Part shown: one piece after another, positions 9,258 to 21,042 of the stretch
Layout: the number at the start of each line of letters is the position of its first letter
How positions within the stretch are numbered: the first letter of the stretch is position 1
Assembly (NCBI RefSeq): GCF_022557175.1
Contig: NZ_CP092915.1
Coordinates: forward strand, 2,790,001-2,854,000
Direction of reading: 5' to 3'
DNA length: 64,000 nt
Source: Mycolicibacterium sp. YH-1
GTDB lineage: Bacteria > Actinomycetota > Actinomycetes > Mycobacteriales > Mycobacteriaceae
Translations under genes and position numbers: made by a program
Notes under the pieces: generated by a model
What the model was told of the DNA's origin: nothing
What the model saw: only the letters and a program-made list of their open reading frames with translations
Database searches by the model: none

Positions 9258-9902
9258 CTAGAACTGGCCGGTGCGGGGCAGGTACGAACAGATCAACAGT
9301 TCGTCGTCCAGCGTCAGGATCTGCGCGACGCCCTGCCGCTCGGCCTGACCCTGCGCACGCGCGGGTTGAACTTGCATCGTGAACAGCACCTGCGCCTGAT
9401 TCGGTGACCAGGTGACGACCTTGTCGATTGAGGTCACCTCAGCACTCTTGTACTGGCGGCGGAACGCATCGCTGGCGAGCTTGGCCAGCGACATATCGGC
9501 CTTACGGTCCTTGATCTCCTCGAACAGGCCGCAGGACGCATTGCGCGCGACCACTTCGGTGTCGCCGCGGCTCAGAGCATCCATGTACTCCTGAATGGCC
9601 GTCTGTGCGCGCGCCGGGGTCACCGTGGCGTCGGTCGCCTCCTCCTGGCCGACGAAGGCCACCAGGGCCGCCACCACCGCAGCGATCACCGCTACCGACA
9701 GGATCGCGATCCCGGCGATGAGAAGAGGCTTTCGTCGCCGCGGTTTCGGGTAGGGAACCGGTGGTGGGAGCGCGCCCGGATAGGGCGACGGCACCTGGTC
9801 CGGGTACGCGCCCGGGTAGGAGGAAGCTGGCCCGTAACTCCCACCTTGCGGCGGAAAGGGCTGCTGGGGAGACGAATCGGGGTAAGGGTATGGGCCGGCC
9901 AT
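9258..9902 (-). CDS. Membrane-anchored DUF4878-like protein (Rv2203 homologue)
   Basis: A 214-residue protein. The first ~55 residues are a Pro/Tyr/Gly-rich cytoplasmic tail (repeated YP and PYPG units), then KPRRRKP, one membrane helix (about 60-80), and an extracytoplasmic domain with the SRGDTEVVARN and CGLFEEI segments. This layout is common in mycobacterial exported proteins of unknown function, with a small NTF2-like outer domain. Two cysteines (in NASCGLF and LLICSYL) may form a disulfide. Position matches Rv2203. A minus-strand TAGCCT lies 9 nt before the ATG. Confidence 0.75.
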   Translation of the reverse strand: MAGPYPYPDSSPQQPFPPQGGSYGPASSYPGAYPDQVPSPYPGALPPPVPYPKPRRRKPLLIAGIAILSVAVIAAVVAALVAFVGQEEATDATVTPARAQTAIQEYMDALSRGDTEVVARNASCGLFEEIKDRKADMSLAKLASDAFRRQYKSAEVTSIDKVVTWSPNQAQVLFTMQVQPARAQGQAERQGVAQILTLDDELLICSYLPRTGQF

Positions 9903-9942
9903 GTCGTTGTTAGGCTATCGCATCGACCTGCACTGATGGTGA

Positions 9943-10986
<1,044 letters not shown>

Positions 10987-11007
10987 TTCACGGCTCGCCG
11001 TGGTGGC

Positions 11008-12960
11008 CTACAGCTGCACGGGGTAGTGCGGCTCCCCGATCTGCGGGGTCACGCTGTGCTCGACGAATATCGCATGCCAGAGCATGAAGATCAGCACCGT
11101 CCACAGTCGCCGACTGTGATCGCTGGCACCGGCACGATGTTCGTCGAGCATGCGGCGCACGGCCGCGATGTCAACGAGGTCACCGGCCTGTGACGACGCG
11201 ACGGTGGCATACGCCCAGTCGAGCAGTTCGCCGGCACGCAACCAGTGCCGGATCGGGACCGGGAAACCCAGCTTCGCCCGGTTGAGGACGTGCGCGGGCA
11301 CGATCGGCTCCAGGGCGCGGCGCAACGCGAACTTGGTGGTGGCCCTGGTGATCTTCTGGTCGAACGGCAGCCTGGACGCCACAGCGAAGACCTCGGGGTC
11401 CAGGAACGGCACACGCAGTTCCAGTGAGTTCGCCATCGTCATCTTGTCGGCCTTGACCAGGATGTCGCCGCGCAACCAGGTGAACAGGTCGATGTGCTGC
11501 ATCCGCGCGACCGGATCCCAGCCCTCGGACTCCGCATACAGCGGCGCGGTGACATCGGTGTGCGTCCACTCCGGTCGAAACCCGGGCAGCGTCGCGCGCA
11601 GCTGATCGTCAGAGAAGCTGCGGGCGTTGCCGTAGTAGCGCTCCTCGAGCGTCAGTGACCCCCGGTGCAACAGGCTCTTTCCGCGCATCCCCTCGGGCAG
11701 CGGACGTGACGCTTTGCCCAGCGAGCGGCGCACCGGTCGGGGGAGGTAGTCGAAGGCCTTCAGCGACAACGGTTCCCGGTAAATGGTGTACCCGCCGAAC
11801 AATTCGTCGGCGCCCTCGCCGGATAGCACGACCTTGACGTGCTTGCGCGCCTCCCTGGCGATGAAGAACAACGGCACCAGGGCGGGGTCCGCGACGGGCT
11901 CGTCGAGGTACCAGACGATCTCTGGCAGGGCAGCGACGAACTCGGCCTGGCTGACGACCTTTGTGACGTGCCGTGCGCCGATCGCCTCGGCGGAGGCCGC
12001 CGCGACATCGACCTCCGAGAAGCCCTCGCGTTCGAAGCCGGTGGTGAACGTGATCAAACGCGGGTTGTGCCTCATGGCCAGCGCCGCGATCGCCGTCGAA
12101 TCGATGCCGCCGGACAGGAATGCGCCGACGGTGACGTCCGCCCGCATGTGCTTGGCGACGGAGTCCTCGAGGACTGCGGTGATCTCGTCATAGCGAGCCT
12201 GCGCGTCGTCACCTGAGGGCGCAAAGGGCTTGGCTGCGAACCGCGGCCTGAAGTACCGCGTCACCTCGGGAGCCTCACCCGGCCGGATCCGCGCGTAGCA
12301 GCCCGATTCCAGCCGGCGGATACCCCGGTGCAGCGTCTCGGGTTCCGGTACGTACTGCAGCACGGTGTAGTGCTGCACGGCGCGGTCGTCGATGCCCAGG
12401 TCGAGTCCGGCGATGGGTGCGAGGTCCAGGAGCGACTTCTTCTCGCTGCCCACCACCGTCCCGCCGGGCCCGGTTGCCATGAAAAGCGGCTTGATCCCGA
12501 ACGGGTCACGGGCGCAGAACAACTCGCGTGCCACCGTGTCCCACACCGCGAACGCGAACATGCCCCGGAGCCGGCCGAGCGCCGCGGCCGGACCCCAGTG
12601 GTGGTACGCCGCGACGATCGCCTCACCGTCACCGTCGGTGGCGAACGTGGCTCCGTGTGTGGCGGTCAGTTCCTCGCGCAGTTCGAGATAGTTGTAGATC
12701 TCGCCGTTGAAAACCAACACGTAGCGGTCGGGGGACTCCGGCGGACCCCACCGCAGCGGCTGGTGGCTGTGCGCGATGTCGATGATCGACAGCCGATTGA
12801 AACCCAGGACGACACTCGGGGACGCGTCGTCGTCGGTCCACGTTCCGGGCTCGTCCGGCCCTCGATGGCGCATCAGATGCGATGCACCGGAAACCGCTTC
12901 GACCAGCCCAGAGGCGATGTCAGCGGACGGATCGGTCAGGAAGGCCAGCAGTCCGCACAC
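11008..12960 (-). CDS. asnB: Asparagine synthase (glutamine-hydrolysing)
   Basis: A 650-residue two-domain amidotransferase; M. tuberculosis AsnB (Rv2201) is 652 aa. It is implicated in amidation of cell-wall meso-DAP or asparagine formation in mycobacteria. Seen: the N-terminal nucleophile Cys2 exposed after Met removal (M-CGLLAFL), glutaminase motifs [17 protein letters not shown] and [12 protein letters not shown], and the synthetase PP-loop [16 protein letters not shown] plus [16 protein letters not shown] 12960 is fixed by the catalytic Cys2 requirement. The frame runs upstream across the 34-bp repeats, but that part is not coding. Confidence 0.95.
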   Translation of the reverse strand: MCGLLAFLTDPSADIASGLVEAVSGASHLMRHRGPDEPGTWTDDDASPSVVLGFNRLSIIDIAHSHQPLRWGPPESPDRYVLVFNGEIYNYLELREELTATHGATFATDGDGEAIVAAYHHWGPAAALGRLRGMFAFAVWDTVARELFCARDPFGIKPLFMATGPGGTVVGSEKKSLLDLAPIAGLDLGIDDRAVQHYTVLQYVPEPETLHRGIRRLESGCYARIRPGEAPEVTRYFRPRFAAKPFAPSGDDAQARYDEITAVLEDSVAKHMRADVTVGAFLSGGIDSTAIAALAMRHNPRLITFTTGFEREGFSEVDVAAASAEAIGARHVTKVVSQAEFVAALPEIVWYLDEPVADPALVPLFFIAREARKHVKVVLSGEGADELFGGYTIYREPLSLKAFDYLPRPVRRSLGKASRPLPEGMRGKSLLHRGSLTLEERYYGNARSFSDDQLRATLPGFRPEWTHTDVTAPLYAESEGWDPVARMQHIDLFTWLRGDILVKADKMTMANSLELRVPFLDPEVFAVASRLPFDQKITRATTKFALRRALEPIVPAHVLNRAKLGFPVPIRHWLRAGELLDWAYATVASSQAGDLVDIAAVRRMLDEHRAGASDHSRRLWTVLIFMLWHAIFVEHSVTPQIGEPHYPVQL

Positions 12961-13009
12961 GGCGCAAGTATGCCCAATGGCGCGCTGCGTTGAGACGCGC
13001 ACCCGCGCA

Positions 13010-13179
13010 CATTCCCCAGTCGCTTCGCTCGCGCCCGCCGCGACATTCCCCGGTCGCTTCGCTCCTGCCCACCGCGACATTCCCCGGTCGCTTCGCTCCT
13101 GCCCACTGCGACATTCCCCGGTCGCTTCGCTCCTGCCCACCGCGACATTCCCCGGTCGCTTCGCTCGCGCCCGCCGGCG
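13010..13179. repeat. Five-copy 34-bp tandem repeat between asnB and ctaC
   Basis: Units begin at 13010, 13044, 13078, 13112 and 13146. Each starts CATTCCCCGGTCGCTTCGCTC with small variations and ends near CACCGCGA. The first and last copies carry CGCGCCCGCC in place of the CTGCCCACC of the middle three. The period is exactly 34 bp. The core GTCGCTTCGCTC contains GCGAAGCG, a self-complementary element scattered in actinobacterial genomes. The array fills the asnB-ctaC divergent region up to about 15 bp before the ctaC -10 hexamer. Confidence 0.9.
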
Positions 13180-13193
13180 TGGTCTACGCTGCG

Positions 13194-13199
13194 TAGTAT
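13194..13199 (+). promoter_or_regulatory. Putative -10 element of ctaC
   Basis: TAGTAT lies about 35 nt before the ctaC GTG. The 34-bp repeat array ends 14 bp upstream, so the -35 region falls on the end of the last repeat unit. Confidence 0.45.
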
Positions 13200-13234
13200 T
13201 CGCCTGGCCCAACGGACATCTAGGAGGCACCAAC

Positions 13235-14266
13235 GTGACCGCTCGCGGGCTGAAGTTGGTGGTGTTGTCAGCTGTTTTAGGCGGGATGACACTCCTGCTG
13301 AGCGGATGCAGTTGGCAGGAGGTGTTCGGCCTCGGTTGGCCAGCTGGCATCACGCCTGAGGCCAAGCTCAACCGTGAGCTGTGGGTCGGGTCGGTCATCG
13401 CCTCGTTCGTCGTCGGCGGCATCGTCTGGGTCCTGATCTTCTGGACTAGCGCGTTTCACCGCAAGAAGAAGACGGACACCGAACTGCCCCGTCAGTTCGG
13501 CTACAACATGCCGTTGGAACTCGTCCTGACGGTCGTGCCGTTCCTGATCATCTCGGTGCTCTTCTACTTCACCGTTGTGGTGCAGGAGAAGATGCTGCAC
13601 AAGGACCCCAACCCCGAGGTCGTCATCGACGTCACGGCGTTCCAGTGGAACTGGAAGTTCGGGTACCAGAAGATCGCCTTCGCCGATGGCACGCTCAGCT
13701 ACGACGGTGTCGACAGCGAGCGCAAGGCCGCCATGACGTCCAAGCCCGAGGGTGTTGACGCCCACGGTGAGGAGCGTGTCGGTCCGATCCGCGGCATGAA
13801 CCCCGAGGACCGCACCTACCTCAACTTCGACAAGATCGAGACGTTGGGCACCAGCACCGAGATTCCGATCCTGGTGCTGCCCAAGGACAAGCGCGTCGAG
13901 TTCCAGATCGCGTCCGCCGACGTCATCCACGGCTTCTGGGTTCCGGAGTTCCTGTTCAAGCGGGACGTCCTGCCGGAGCCCAAGGCCAACAACTCGGACA
14001 ACATCTTCCAGATCAGCAAGATCGAGGAGACCGGCGCGTTCGTCGGACGTTGCACCGAGATGTGCGGCACCTATCACTCGATGATGAACTTCGAGGTCCG
14101 CGTCGTGGAGCCGAACGACTTCAAGGCGTACCTCCAGTTCCGTGAGGACAACCCGAAGGCCTCCAACGCTGACGCGCTGGTTGCCATCGGACTACCGCCG
14201 ACGGCGGTCACCACCCAGCCGTTCGACACTCGTCGCGGTGAGCAGGCTCCCCAGGCGAGCAAGTAG
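13235..14266 (+). CDS. ctaC: Cytochrome c oxidase subunit II (aa3-type)
   Basis: A 343-residue exported lipoprotein carrying the CuA centre of the aa3 oxidase, which forms the bcc-aa3 supercomplex with QcrCAB. Seen: a signal peptide with lipobox LLSGC at ~residue 27, two membrane helices (about 50-75 and 95-115), the [10 protein letters not shown] aromatic stretch, [11 protein letters not shown], and the CuA motif [15 protein letters not shown] 13235 follows the Shine-Dalgarno AGGAGG (13222-13227); the longer frame upstream is the repeat array. Subunit I (ctaD) is not in the window, as in M. tuberculosis. Followed 15 bp later by ctaF. Confidence 0.96.
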   Translation: MTARGLKLVVLSAVLGGMTLLLSGCSWQEVFGLGWPAGITPEAKLNRELWVGSVIASFVVGGIVWVLIFWTSAFHRKKKTDTELPRQFGYNMPLELVLTVVPFLIISVLFYFTVVVQEKMLHKDPNPEVVIDVTAFQWNWKFGYQKIAFADGTLSYDGVDSERKAAMTSKPEGVDAHGEERVGPIRGMNPEDRTYLNFDKIETLGTSTEIPILVLPKDKRVEFQIASADVIHGFWVPEFLFKRDVLPEPKANNSDNIFQISKIEETGAFVGRCTEMCGTYHSMMNFEVRVVEPNDFKAYLQFREDNPKASNADALVAIGLPPTAVTTQPFDTRRGEQAPQASK

Positions 14267-14281
14267 GTAGGACAAAACCTC

Positions 14282-14701
14282 ATGCATATCGAAGCCAGGC
14301 TGTTCGAGTTTCTGACCGCGTTCTTCGCGTTGTGTGCCGTTGGTTATGCCACGCTGACCGCGCTGTACGCCAATGGGGGCGTCGAGTGGGCGGGAACCAC
14401 CGCGCTGGTCCTCACCACGGGACTGTCACTCATCATCGGCACCTTCTTCCGGTTCGTGGCGCGCCGGCTCGACACGCGCCCCGAGGACTACGAGGACGCC
14501 GAGATCGCCGACGGCGCGGGGGAGCTGGGCTTCTTCAGCCCGCACAGCTGGTGGCCCCTGCTGATCGCCCTGTCTGCGTCTGTCACCGCGGTCGCCATGG
14601 CGTTGTGGCTGCCCTGGCTGATCGTCGCCGGCGTCGCGTTCGTGATCTCCTCGGTGTCCGGCCTGGTCTTCGAGTACTACACCGGTCCCGAGAAGCACTG
14701 A
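14282..14701 (+). CDS. ctaF: Cytochrome c oxidase subunit IV, actinobacterial type
   Basis: A 139-residue membrane protein with four hydrophobic segments, matching the actinobacterial CtaF accessory subunit (Rv2199c) of the aa3 oxidase. Seen: [22 protein letters not shown], a loop [32 protein letters not shown] and a C-terminal FEYYTG. It lies 15 bp downstream of ctaC, indicating co-transcription. Synteny and length are both as expected. Confidence 0.93.
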   Translation: MHIEARLFEFLTAFFALCAVGYATLTALYANGGVEWAGTTALVLTTGLSLIIGTFFRFVARRLDTRPEDYEDAEIADGAGELGFFSPHSWWPLLIALSASVTAVAMALWLPWLIVAGVAFVISSVSGLVFEYYTGPEKH

Positions 14702-14781
14702 CCCGCTGGCCGCCAGGTCACGATACGGGCGAGGTTTGCCCGCGTGCCGCGTCGCGAGGGCCGCTCGCATAGCTGGTTGGG

Positions 14782-14787
14782 TAGTGT
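14782..14787 (+). promoter_or_regulatory. Putative -10 element of mmpS3
   Basis: TAGTGT about 40 nt before ATG 14827. The leader carries a purine-rich GAGAAGGATAGG just before the start codon. The 125-bp gap after ctaF otherwise shows no gene. Confidence 0.35.
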
Positions 14788-14826
14788 TGCGGGGCACGGT
14801 TGGGCAGTCGAGAAGGATAGGCGTAG

Positions 14827-15654
14827 ATGAGCGGGCCGAATCCCCCTGGGCCGGATTCTCCGAAACCGGACGAACCGGCGCACGACGCACCCCGAACAGG
14901 TGAGACGGAGATTTACTCCCGGGCGTACTCCGCCCCCGAGTCCGAGCAGTTCCTGAGTGGGCCGTACGTGCCACCCGACCCCGCGCTGTACGACTACGAC
15001 GCGTACGAGCCCGGTTCGGCACCCGTTGACCAGGAACCACCCAAGTGGCCCTGGGTTGTCGGTGTGGTCGCCATCGTGGCAGCCGTCGCGCTGGTCGTCT
15101 CGGTGACATTGCTGGTCGCGCGCACCGACAGCACCGACCTCGCGAACCCGAGCACCACGACCACGTCGGCGTTGCCACCGGTCCAAGACGAGATCACCAC
15201 CACGACCACGACGCCCCCTCCGCCGCCTCCTCCGCCACCGCCGAGCAGCGAGGAGCCCCCTCCGCCGCCGCCCCCGAGCGAGCCGCCTCCGCCACCTCCC
15301 GCCGCAGAGCCGCCTCCGGCACCGACAACGGAGGCGCCTCCTCCACCGCCGCCGCCACCAGCCACGACGACCGCGCCTGCGGGCCCGAGGTTCATCACCT
15401 ACACGGTGACCGGGACCAAGGCGCCCCTGGACCGGATCTCGGTCACCTACACCGATGCGTCGGGGCGGCAGCGCACCCAGCAGAACGTGTACATCCCGTG
15501 GTCGCTGACGGTGACGCCGATCTCGATGTCGGAGTACGGTTCGGTCCAGGCGTCCAGCCTGTTGAGGCTGTCGAAGCTGAATTGCTCGATCACGACGAGC
15601 GACGGTCAGACGATCGCATCGCAGCAGAACAACGATTGGCAGACGAGCTGTTGA
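14827..15654 (+). CDS. mmpS3: MmpS3-type membrane protein with polyproline stalk
   Basis: A 275-residue protein of the MmpS family, periplasmic partners of MmpL transporters; MmpS3 (Rv2198c) has no adjacent mmpL and its role is not settled. Residues 1-75 are an acidic, Pro-rich cytoplasmic part. One membrane helix follows (~76-97), then a Thr-rich and polyproline stalk (about 108-185, with runs of up to ten Pro). The C-terminal MmpS domain has [14 protein letters not shown] and [11 protein letters not shown], with Cys residues near the end. The next gene overlaps its stop (TGATG). Confidence 0.9.
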   Translation: MSGPNPPGPDSPKPDEPAHDAPRTGETEIYSRAYSAPESEQFLSGPYVPPDPALYDYDAYEPGSAPVDQEPPKWPWVVGVVAIVAAVALVVSVTLLVARTDSTDLANPSTTTTSALPPVQDEITTTTTTPPPPPPPPPPSSEEPPPPPPPSEPPPPPPAAEPPPAPTTEAPPPPPPPPATTTAPAGPRFITYTVTGTKAPLDRISVTYTDASGRQRTQQNVYIPWSLTVTPISMSEYGSVQASSLLRLSKLNCSITTSDGQTIASQQNNDWQTSC

Positions 15655-16295
15655 TGGCCGATGACACCAGCGCCGCGCGTGGCTCGCGGCTGAACCCCGA
15701 AACGCTCGACCAGACGGACCGGATCCTTCTGGGTGTGTGCGCCGCGCTGTGGCTAATCGCACTTGGTGCCGGGGTGGCGGCCATCGTCGCGCTCGTCGAT
15801 CTGAGCAGCAACAACGTGGGCACCGGTAGCGAATCCGAGACGCCGTGGCTGCTCTACACGGTCATCGGGGTGTCGGCGGTGGTCATCGTCGCCGCGGTGC
15901 CGCTGCTGCTCCGTGCTCGGCGCTCGGCTGCCGAGGGAGCGGGTGCACCGTATGCCGGCCCGCGACCCGACCAGTCCGTCTTCGGCGATCCGGTGCAGAC
16001 GTCGAACCTGCGTTCCGCGGGTGCGCCGGCCATCCGGCGTCAGCCGGTCCCACCGGCTAGCAGCCGGGTGGGCTTCCCGACGGCCGCTGTCGAACAGATC
16101 TATCTGAGGTGTCCCGTGGCGATCGCCAGTGCGATGGGAGCGTCGACCGCGCTCATCGGCCTCGCGACCTATCTGGCGGCCACCGAGCACGAGGCATCGG
16201 CGTGGGCAGCCTACGGCGTCGCAGGTGTCATCATCGTGGCCATGCCCGCAGTGCCGGTGTTCTTCCTGCGCCAGCTGCGCGCTGTCCTCGCCTGA
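15654..16295 (+). CDS. DUF2561 membrane protein (Rv2197c homologue)
   Basis: A 213-residue protein with about four hydrophobic helices (near 26-50, 65-85, 155-175 and 185-205). A hydrophilic Arg/Pro-rich loop separates the two pairs. This matches the actinobacterial DUF2561 family at the Rv2197c position. ATG 15654 overlaps the mmpS3 TGA, so the two are probably translated together. Function unknown; the location between ctaCF and qcrCAB suggests, but does not prove, a role near the respiratory complexes. Confidence 0.8.
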   Translation: MADDTSAARGSRLNPETLDQTDRILLGVCAALWLIALGAGVAAIVALVDLSSNNVGTGSESETPWLLYTVIGVSAVVIVAAVPLLLRARRSAAEGAGAPYAGPRPDQSVFGDPVQTSNLRSAGAPAIRRQPVPPASSRVGFPTAAVEQIYLRCPVAIASAMGASTALIGLATYLAATEHEASAWAAYGVAGVIIVAMPAVPVFFLRQLRAVLA

Positions 16296-16587
16296 CGCTT
16301 TACGCCTTCCGCCTGATGGCCTGACGCCACACGGCGCCGCACCCCTCACACCTTTCGCCGAAACCGTCGTCCCTGTCGCTGACTCGGCGGTTTTACAGCC
16401 CTGTGTGTGGTCTCGGTGGGGGAGTGAGGCGGGTTGTCGCGAGCTGAGCCACTCGGTTGGGGTCACTCGGTTGAGGTCTACTCGGGTGAGTCAACCGCCG
16501 CGATACTGCGCTGAGGGGCGTTGTGGCGGCGGCAGTTTCACAGCCCTGTGCGCACTCTCAGCGGGTAATCACAACGGGCCCACAAAG
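16296..16587. other. Noncoding interval between convergent genes, with short direct repeats
   Basis: No plausible gene. Two imperfect copies of a TTTCACAGCCCTGTG-like element lie near 16391 and 16536, and CACTCGGTTG-type repeats occur near 16450-16475. The interval separates Rv2197c from qcrB, which converge here. Purpose not evident. Confidence 0.4.
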
Positions 16588-16627
16588 CAGTAACGCCGAC
16601 TACGCGAAGGCGTAGCCGGCGTTACTG
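16588..16627. terminator. Bidirectional hairpin between Rv2197c and qcrB
   Basis: A near-perfect inverted repeat: CAGTAACGCCG then CTACGC on the left and GCGTAG then CGGCGTTACTG on the right, closing a 4-5 nt loop. It lies between converging genes, where a two-way terminator is expected. There is no T-run, so it is a stem-loop of the type common in mycobacteria rather than a classic intrinsic terminator. Confidence 0.6.
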
Positions 16628-16642
16628 CCTGAGGGCTGAAAC

Positions 16643-18310
16643 TCAGTGATGGCCGTTCGGCGAACCGTTACCGCTGGGGGACGTGCCGAACTCCTCGTCC
16701 TGGTACTCCTTGAGCGCGGTGAGCGACTTGCGCTCGGACGCGTGCTCGGCCTCTGCGAGTGCCTCGCTCTCGGACTTCGGATCGGGGAACAGGAAGCTAC
16801 CGCTACCCGTCGCTCCGCCGGAGCCCAACTTGTTCATGCGCTTGGGCAGCGGTGCACCCTGGTACTCGAGCGGGATCGGGTGACCGTGATCGTCGACCGG
16901 GCCCAAGGGCTGGTGCAGTTCGATGTAGGCACCCTGAGGCAGGCGCTTGAGGATGCCCGTCTCGATGCCGTGCTCAAGCACCGCGCGGTCACTGCGCTGC
17001 AGTCCAACACACCACCGGTAAGTGATGTAGTAGACGATCGCGGGCAGAACCACCATGCCGATGCGGCCGATCCACGTCGTCGCGTTCAGCGAGATGTGGA
17101 ACTTCAGCGCGATGATGTCGTTCATGCACATGAACGTCAGCACCAGGTAGAACGCGATGGCCATGGCACCGATGCCGGTACGGACCGGTGCGTCACGCGG
17201 ACGCTGCAGCAGGTTGTGGTGTGCCCTGTCGCCGGAGAACTTCTTCTCCAGGAACGGATACATCGTCAGCAGGCCGAGGATCAGCCCCATGAACACCGCG
17301 ACCCATACCGACTGCGGGATGGTGTGGCCCCACGGGTAGAACTCCCATGCCGGCCAGATACGGGCCAGACCGTCGGTCCACATCATGTAGAAGTCGGGCT
17401 GGCTGCCCGCTGAGATCTGCGACGGCTTGTACGGGCCGAGGACCCAGATCGGGTTGATCTGCAGCAGACCGCCCATCAGTCCGAGGATGCCGGTAGTCAT
17501 GGCGAAGAACGCGCCGGACTTCACGGCGAACACCGGCATGACTCGAACACCGACGACGTTCTTCTCGGTGCGGCCGGGACCGGGGAACTGGGTGTGCTTC
17601 TGGAACCAGACCAATGCCAGGTGAGCGCCGATGAGCGCCAACATGATTCCGGGAAGCAACAGGATGTGCAGCGCGTACAGCCTCGGGATGATGATCATCC
17701 CGGGGAAGTCGCCGCCGAACAGTGCCCAGTGCAACCAGGTGCCGATCACCGGCATACCCAACGTGATTGACGAGAACGCGGCGCGCAGGCCGGTGCCCGA
17801 CAGCAGGTCGTCGGGCAGCGAGTAGCCGAAGTAGCCCTCGAACATCGCCAGGATCAGCAGCAGCGAGCCGATCACCCAGTTGGCCTCGCGGGGCCTGCGG
17901 AATGCGCCGGTGAAGAAGATGCGGGCCAGGTGGACCATGATCGACGCCGCGAACAGCAGCGCAGCCCAGTGGTGGATCTGGCGGACGAACAGACCGCCGC
18001 GCACCTCGAAGCTGATATCGAGTGTCGACGCGTACGCCCTCGACATCTGGACGCCGTTGAGCGGCTGGTAGACACCGTGATAGGTGACCTCGGCCATCGA
18101 CGGGTCGAAGAACAGCGTCAGGTACACGCCGGTGATCAGCAGCACGATGAAGCTGTACAAGGCGATCTCACCGAGCAGGAACGACCAGTGCGTCGGGAAT
18201 ACCTTGTTGAGCTGCCGCCGAACCGCCGCGGACGGGTGGTAGCGCGAATCGATCGCGTCACCCTGCGCTGCGGCCATGGCGCCTAGCTTTGAACCACTCT
18301 GTGGACTCAT
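16643..18310 (-). CDS. qcrB: Cytochrome bc1 complex cytochrome b subunit
   Basis: A 555-residue membrane protein with two b-type haems and the quinol sites of the actinobacterial bcc complex. Seen: [17 protein letters not shown] at helix A, heme-ligand histidines in [13 protein letters not shown] and [29 protein letters not shown], and the QP-site loop [15 protein letters not shown], which contains the threonine whose change gives telacebec (Q203) resistance in M. tuberculosis. The long hydrophilic C-terminus is actinobacterial. ATG 18310 overlaps the qcrA stop. Last gene of qcrC-qcrA-qcrB. Confidence 0.97.
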   Translation of the reverse strand: MSPQSGSKLGAMAAAQGDAIDSRYHPSAAVRRQLNKVFPTHWSFLLGEIALYSFIVLLITGVYLTLFFDPSMAEVTYHGVYQPLNGVQMSRAYASTLDISFEVRGGLFVRQIHHWAALLFAASIMVHLARIFFTGAFRRPREANWVIGSLLLILAMFEGYFGYSLPDDLLSGTGLRAAFSSITLGMPVIGTWLHWALFGGDFPGMIIIPRLYALHILLLPGIMLALIGAHLALVWFQKHTQFPGPGRTEKNVVGVRVMPVFAVKSGAFFAMTTGILGLMGGLLQINPIWVLGPYKPSQISAGSQPDFYMMWTDGLARIWPAWEFYPWGHTIPQSVWVAVFMGLILGLLTMYPFLEKKFSGDRAHHNLLQRPRDAPVRTGIGAMAIAFYLVLTFMCMNDIIALKFHISLNATTWIGRIGMVVLPAIVYYITYRWCVGLQRSDRAVLEHGIETGILKRLPQGAYIELHQPLGPVDDHGHPIPLEYQGAPLPKRMNKLGSGGATGSGSFLFPDPKSESEALAEAEHASERKSLTALKEYQDEEFGTSPSGNGSPNGHH

Positions 18311-19470
18311 GACGTTCGCTCCCAGAATGCCGGTCCGACGGGTTCGATGAAGTCACCGTTGGCGACCAGATACCCGTCCTTGTCGATGGTTACGGGAAGT
18401 TGTGCGAGTGCACGTGCCGCGGGGCCGAAGATCGGCTTCGCGAAGTGCAGTGCGTCGAACTGCGACTGATGGCAGGGGCACAGGATCCGGTACGTCTGCT
18501 GCTCGTAGAGCGACGACGGGCAACCGAGGTGGCTGCAGACCTTCGTGTAGGCGTACAGATCGCCGAAGTTGAAGCTCTCCTGGCCCTGGCGCTTGACCAC
18601 GCGAGTCACGTCCTCGGGCCGGATGCGGATGAGCATCACGGGATTCCGGACGCCCATGGCGATCTCGGTCAGCTTGTGCGACGACTCGACGGTGGTGCCG
18701 TCGCCGTCGGACGCCCGCCACGGGAACACCGTCTCCATGCCGCCTGCGTCGAGGTCCTCGGGTCGCATCTTCACGAACGGGGACTCACCGGGGATACCGG
18801 TGGCGCGGGCCATGTAGATGGTCTCGCCGTGGAAGCGGGGAGTCCACCCCGAGGTCCACAGCATCGCCTTCTTGCCCTCGGCGGTGGGAACGACTGGCTT
18901 CCACGGGTTCTTGATCAGGCCGCCGATGAAGGCGACCGCCGTGCCGGCGCCGAAGGCACCGAGGCCGATGCCCAGCGACAGGCCAACCAGCTTGCGCCGC
19001 TTGATCGTCGAGGCCTCGAGGGTGTCAGTGAGGTTGGCCGCGATGGTTTTGCGGTCGAGCTCGGAGGAAGCGCCGTCGTGGCGATCCTGGATCGAGATCT
19101 CCTCGGGAATGAACTTCTTCTGGTAGAGCACCGCGCCGATACCGATGGCGAGCACCGACAGGCCGAAGGTCAGGCCGTACAGCGGGGTGGCAAGGGTGTA
19201 GATGCGCTCACCCTCGGCGCCGAAGGGCTTGTACTCCCACGGCCAGAAGATGAAGACCAGTAGCAGGGCGAGGCCCGAGATCCCGCCCAGCAGAAGCCAG
19301 TACGAGACCAAGCGCTCGGCACGCTTCTCGGCCTTGGTGCCCTCGACAGGCCAGCGCGGCTCCTTGAAGACGGTCTCGACACCGTCGATCCTGCCGCCAA
19401 GGGCGACCAGTTCCTCGCGCGACATCTTCGCCAATTCGGCGTCGGTGGGGCGCTTCACCTCGTCACTCAT
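18307..19470 (-). CDS. qcrA: Cytochrome bc1 complex Rieske iron-sulfur subunit
   Basis: A 387-residue membrane protein carrying the [2Fe-2S] cluster that takes electrons from quinol. Seen: three hydrophobic helices in the first half, as in actinobacteria (about 60-80, 100-120, 160-180), and the Rieske box CSHLGC...CPCHQSQFD (C-x-H, C-x2-H). ATG 19470 gives MSDEVKRPT and overlaps the qcrC stop as ATGA; a 6-codon extension in the same frame was rejected. Fully coupled within qcrCAB. Confidence 0.97.
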   Translation of the reverse strand: MSDEVKRPTDAELAKMSREELVALGGRIDGVETVFKEPRWPVEGTKAEKRAERLVSYWLLLGGISGLALLLVFIFWPWEYKPFGAEGERIYTLATPLYGLTFGLSVLAIGIGAVLYQKKFIPEEISIQDRHDGASSELDRKTIAANLTDTLEASTIKRRKLVGLSLGIGLGAFGAGTAVAFIGGLIKNPWKPVVPTAEGKKAMLWTSGWTPRFHGETIYMARATGIPGESPFVKMRPEDLDAGGMETVFPWRASDGDGTTVESSHKLTEIAMGVRNPVMLIRIRPEDVTRVVKRQGQESFNFGDLYAYTKVCSHLGCPSSLYEQQTYRILCPCHQSQFDALHFAKPIFGPAARALAQLPVTIDKDGYLVANGDFIEPVGPAFWERTS

Positions 19471-20279
19471 GCTCGTGATCCGATCCACATTGCCGCGCCG
19501 ATGACGGCGACCATTCCAATGATCCAGGCTGCCATGCCCTCGGTGGTGGGGCCGAAGCCGCCGAGGCCGTAGCCACCGGGGTCAGGCGTGTTCGCTGCCT
19601 CGTGCACATACGCGACGATGTCCCGCTTCTCCTCGGGGGAGAGCTGCCGGTCGGAGAACTTCGGCATGTTCTGGGGGCCGGTGAGCATCGCGGTGAAGAT
19701 CTGCGCGGGTTCCTTCGACGCCTCACCGAGGTCGGGTGCGTACTTGCCGGAGGACAGCGCGCCGCCCTTGCCAGTGAAGTTGTGGCACGACGCGCAGTTC
19801 AGACGGAACAGGTCGCCGCCGCGAGCGACGTCGTCGCCAAGGAGCGACTCATGGGCGATACCGCCGTTGGCGTCACGGGGGACGACCGGGCCGCCACCGT
19901 TTGCCTGGATGTAGGCGCCGAGCGCGTCGATCTGGTGCTCGTCGAAGACCGGGGCCTTGCGAGGCGCCTGAGCCTCACCGCGCATGGCGGGCATGCGGCC
20001 GGTGGAGACCTGGAAGTAGACCGCGGCCTCGCCGGTGCCGATGAGGCTCGGTCCGCGATCGGGCACGCCCTGCAGGTTGGCGCCATGGCACGTGATGCAC
20101 GACGTGTCGAAAAGCTGCTTGCCCGTGCGCAACAGGGCCATCTGCGACTCGTCGGCCTGGGCGACCTGAGGCTTGGGCGTCAGGGTCGCTGCGAGAGCGC
20201 CGGCGAATGCGAGTCCAATCAGAAGCAGTACGCCTGCGGACAGGCGTCGGCGCAACCGACGTCGGGACTTGCTGGTCAT
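19467..20279 (-). CDS. qcrC: Cytochrome bc1 complex diheme cytochrome c subunit
   Basis: A 270-residue membrane-anchored dihaem cytochrome c. It replaces soluble cytochrome c and passes electrons straight to CtaC in the bcc-aa3 supercomplex. Seen: a basic start RRRLRRRL followed by a membrane helix, two haem motifs CITCH and CASCH, Met ligand regions ([17 protein letters not shown]), and a C-terminal helix. ATG 20279 (MTSKSRRR) has an AGAAGGGG ribosome site in the gap to ctaE. Confidence 0.97.
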   Translation of the reverse strand: MTSKSRRRLRRRLSAGVLLLIGLAFAGALAATLTPKPQVAQADESQMALLRTGKQLFDTSCITCHGANLQGVPDRGPSLIGTGEAAVYFQVSTGRMPAMRGEAQAPRKAPVFDEHQIDALGAYIQANGGGPVVPRDANGGIAHESLLGDDVARGGDLFRLNCASCHNFTGKGGALSSGKYAPDLGEASKEPAQIFTAMLTGPQNMPKFSDRQLSPEEKRDIVAYVHEAANTPDPGGYGLGGFGPTTEGMAAWIIGMVAVIGAAMWIGSRA

Positions 20280-20305
20280 CGAACCCCTTCTCATCGGCGA
20301 GCCAA

Positions 20306-20971
<666 letters not shown>

Positions 20972-21029
20972 TCATAAACGTGTCGCAACAACGGTGGCCA
21001 TCGCCGGTTGAGCCCCGTGGCGATGGCGT

Positions 21030-21035
21030 TAGGCT
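21030..21035 (+). promoter_or_regulatory. Putative -10 element of trpD (leaderless)
   Basis: TAGGCT followed by 7 nt and GTG 21043. Same layout as several other genes in the window. Confidence 0.45.
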
Positions 21036-21042
21036 CACCGGC

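Noticed and set aside
13010..13179. CRISPR array
   Set aside because: The 34-bp units abut each other with no unique spacers and no cas genes nearby; this is a simple tandem repeat.
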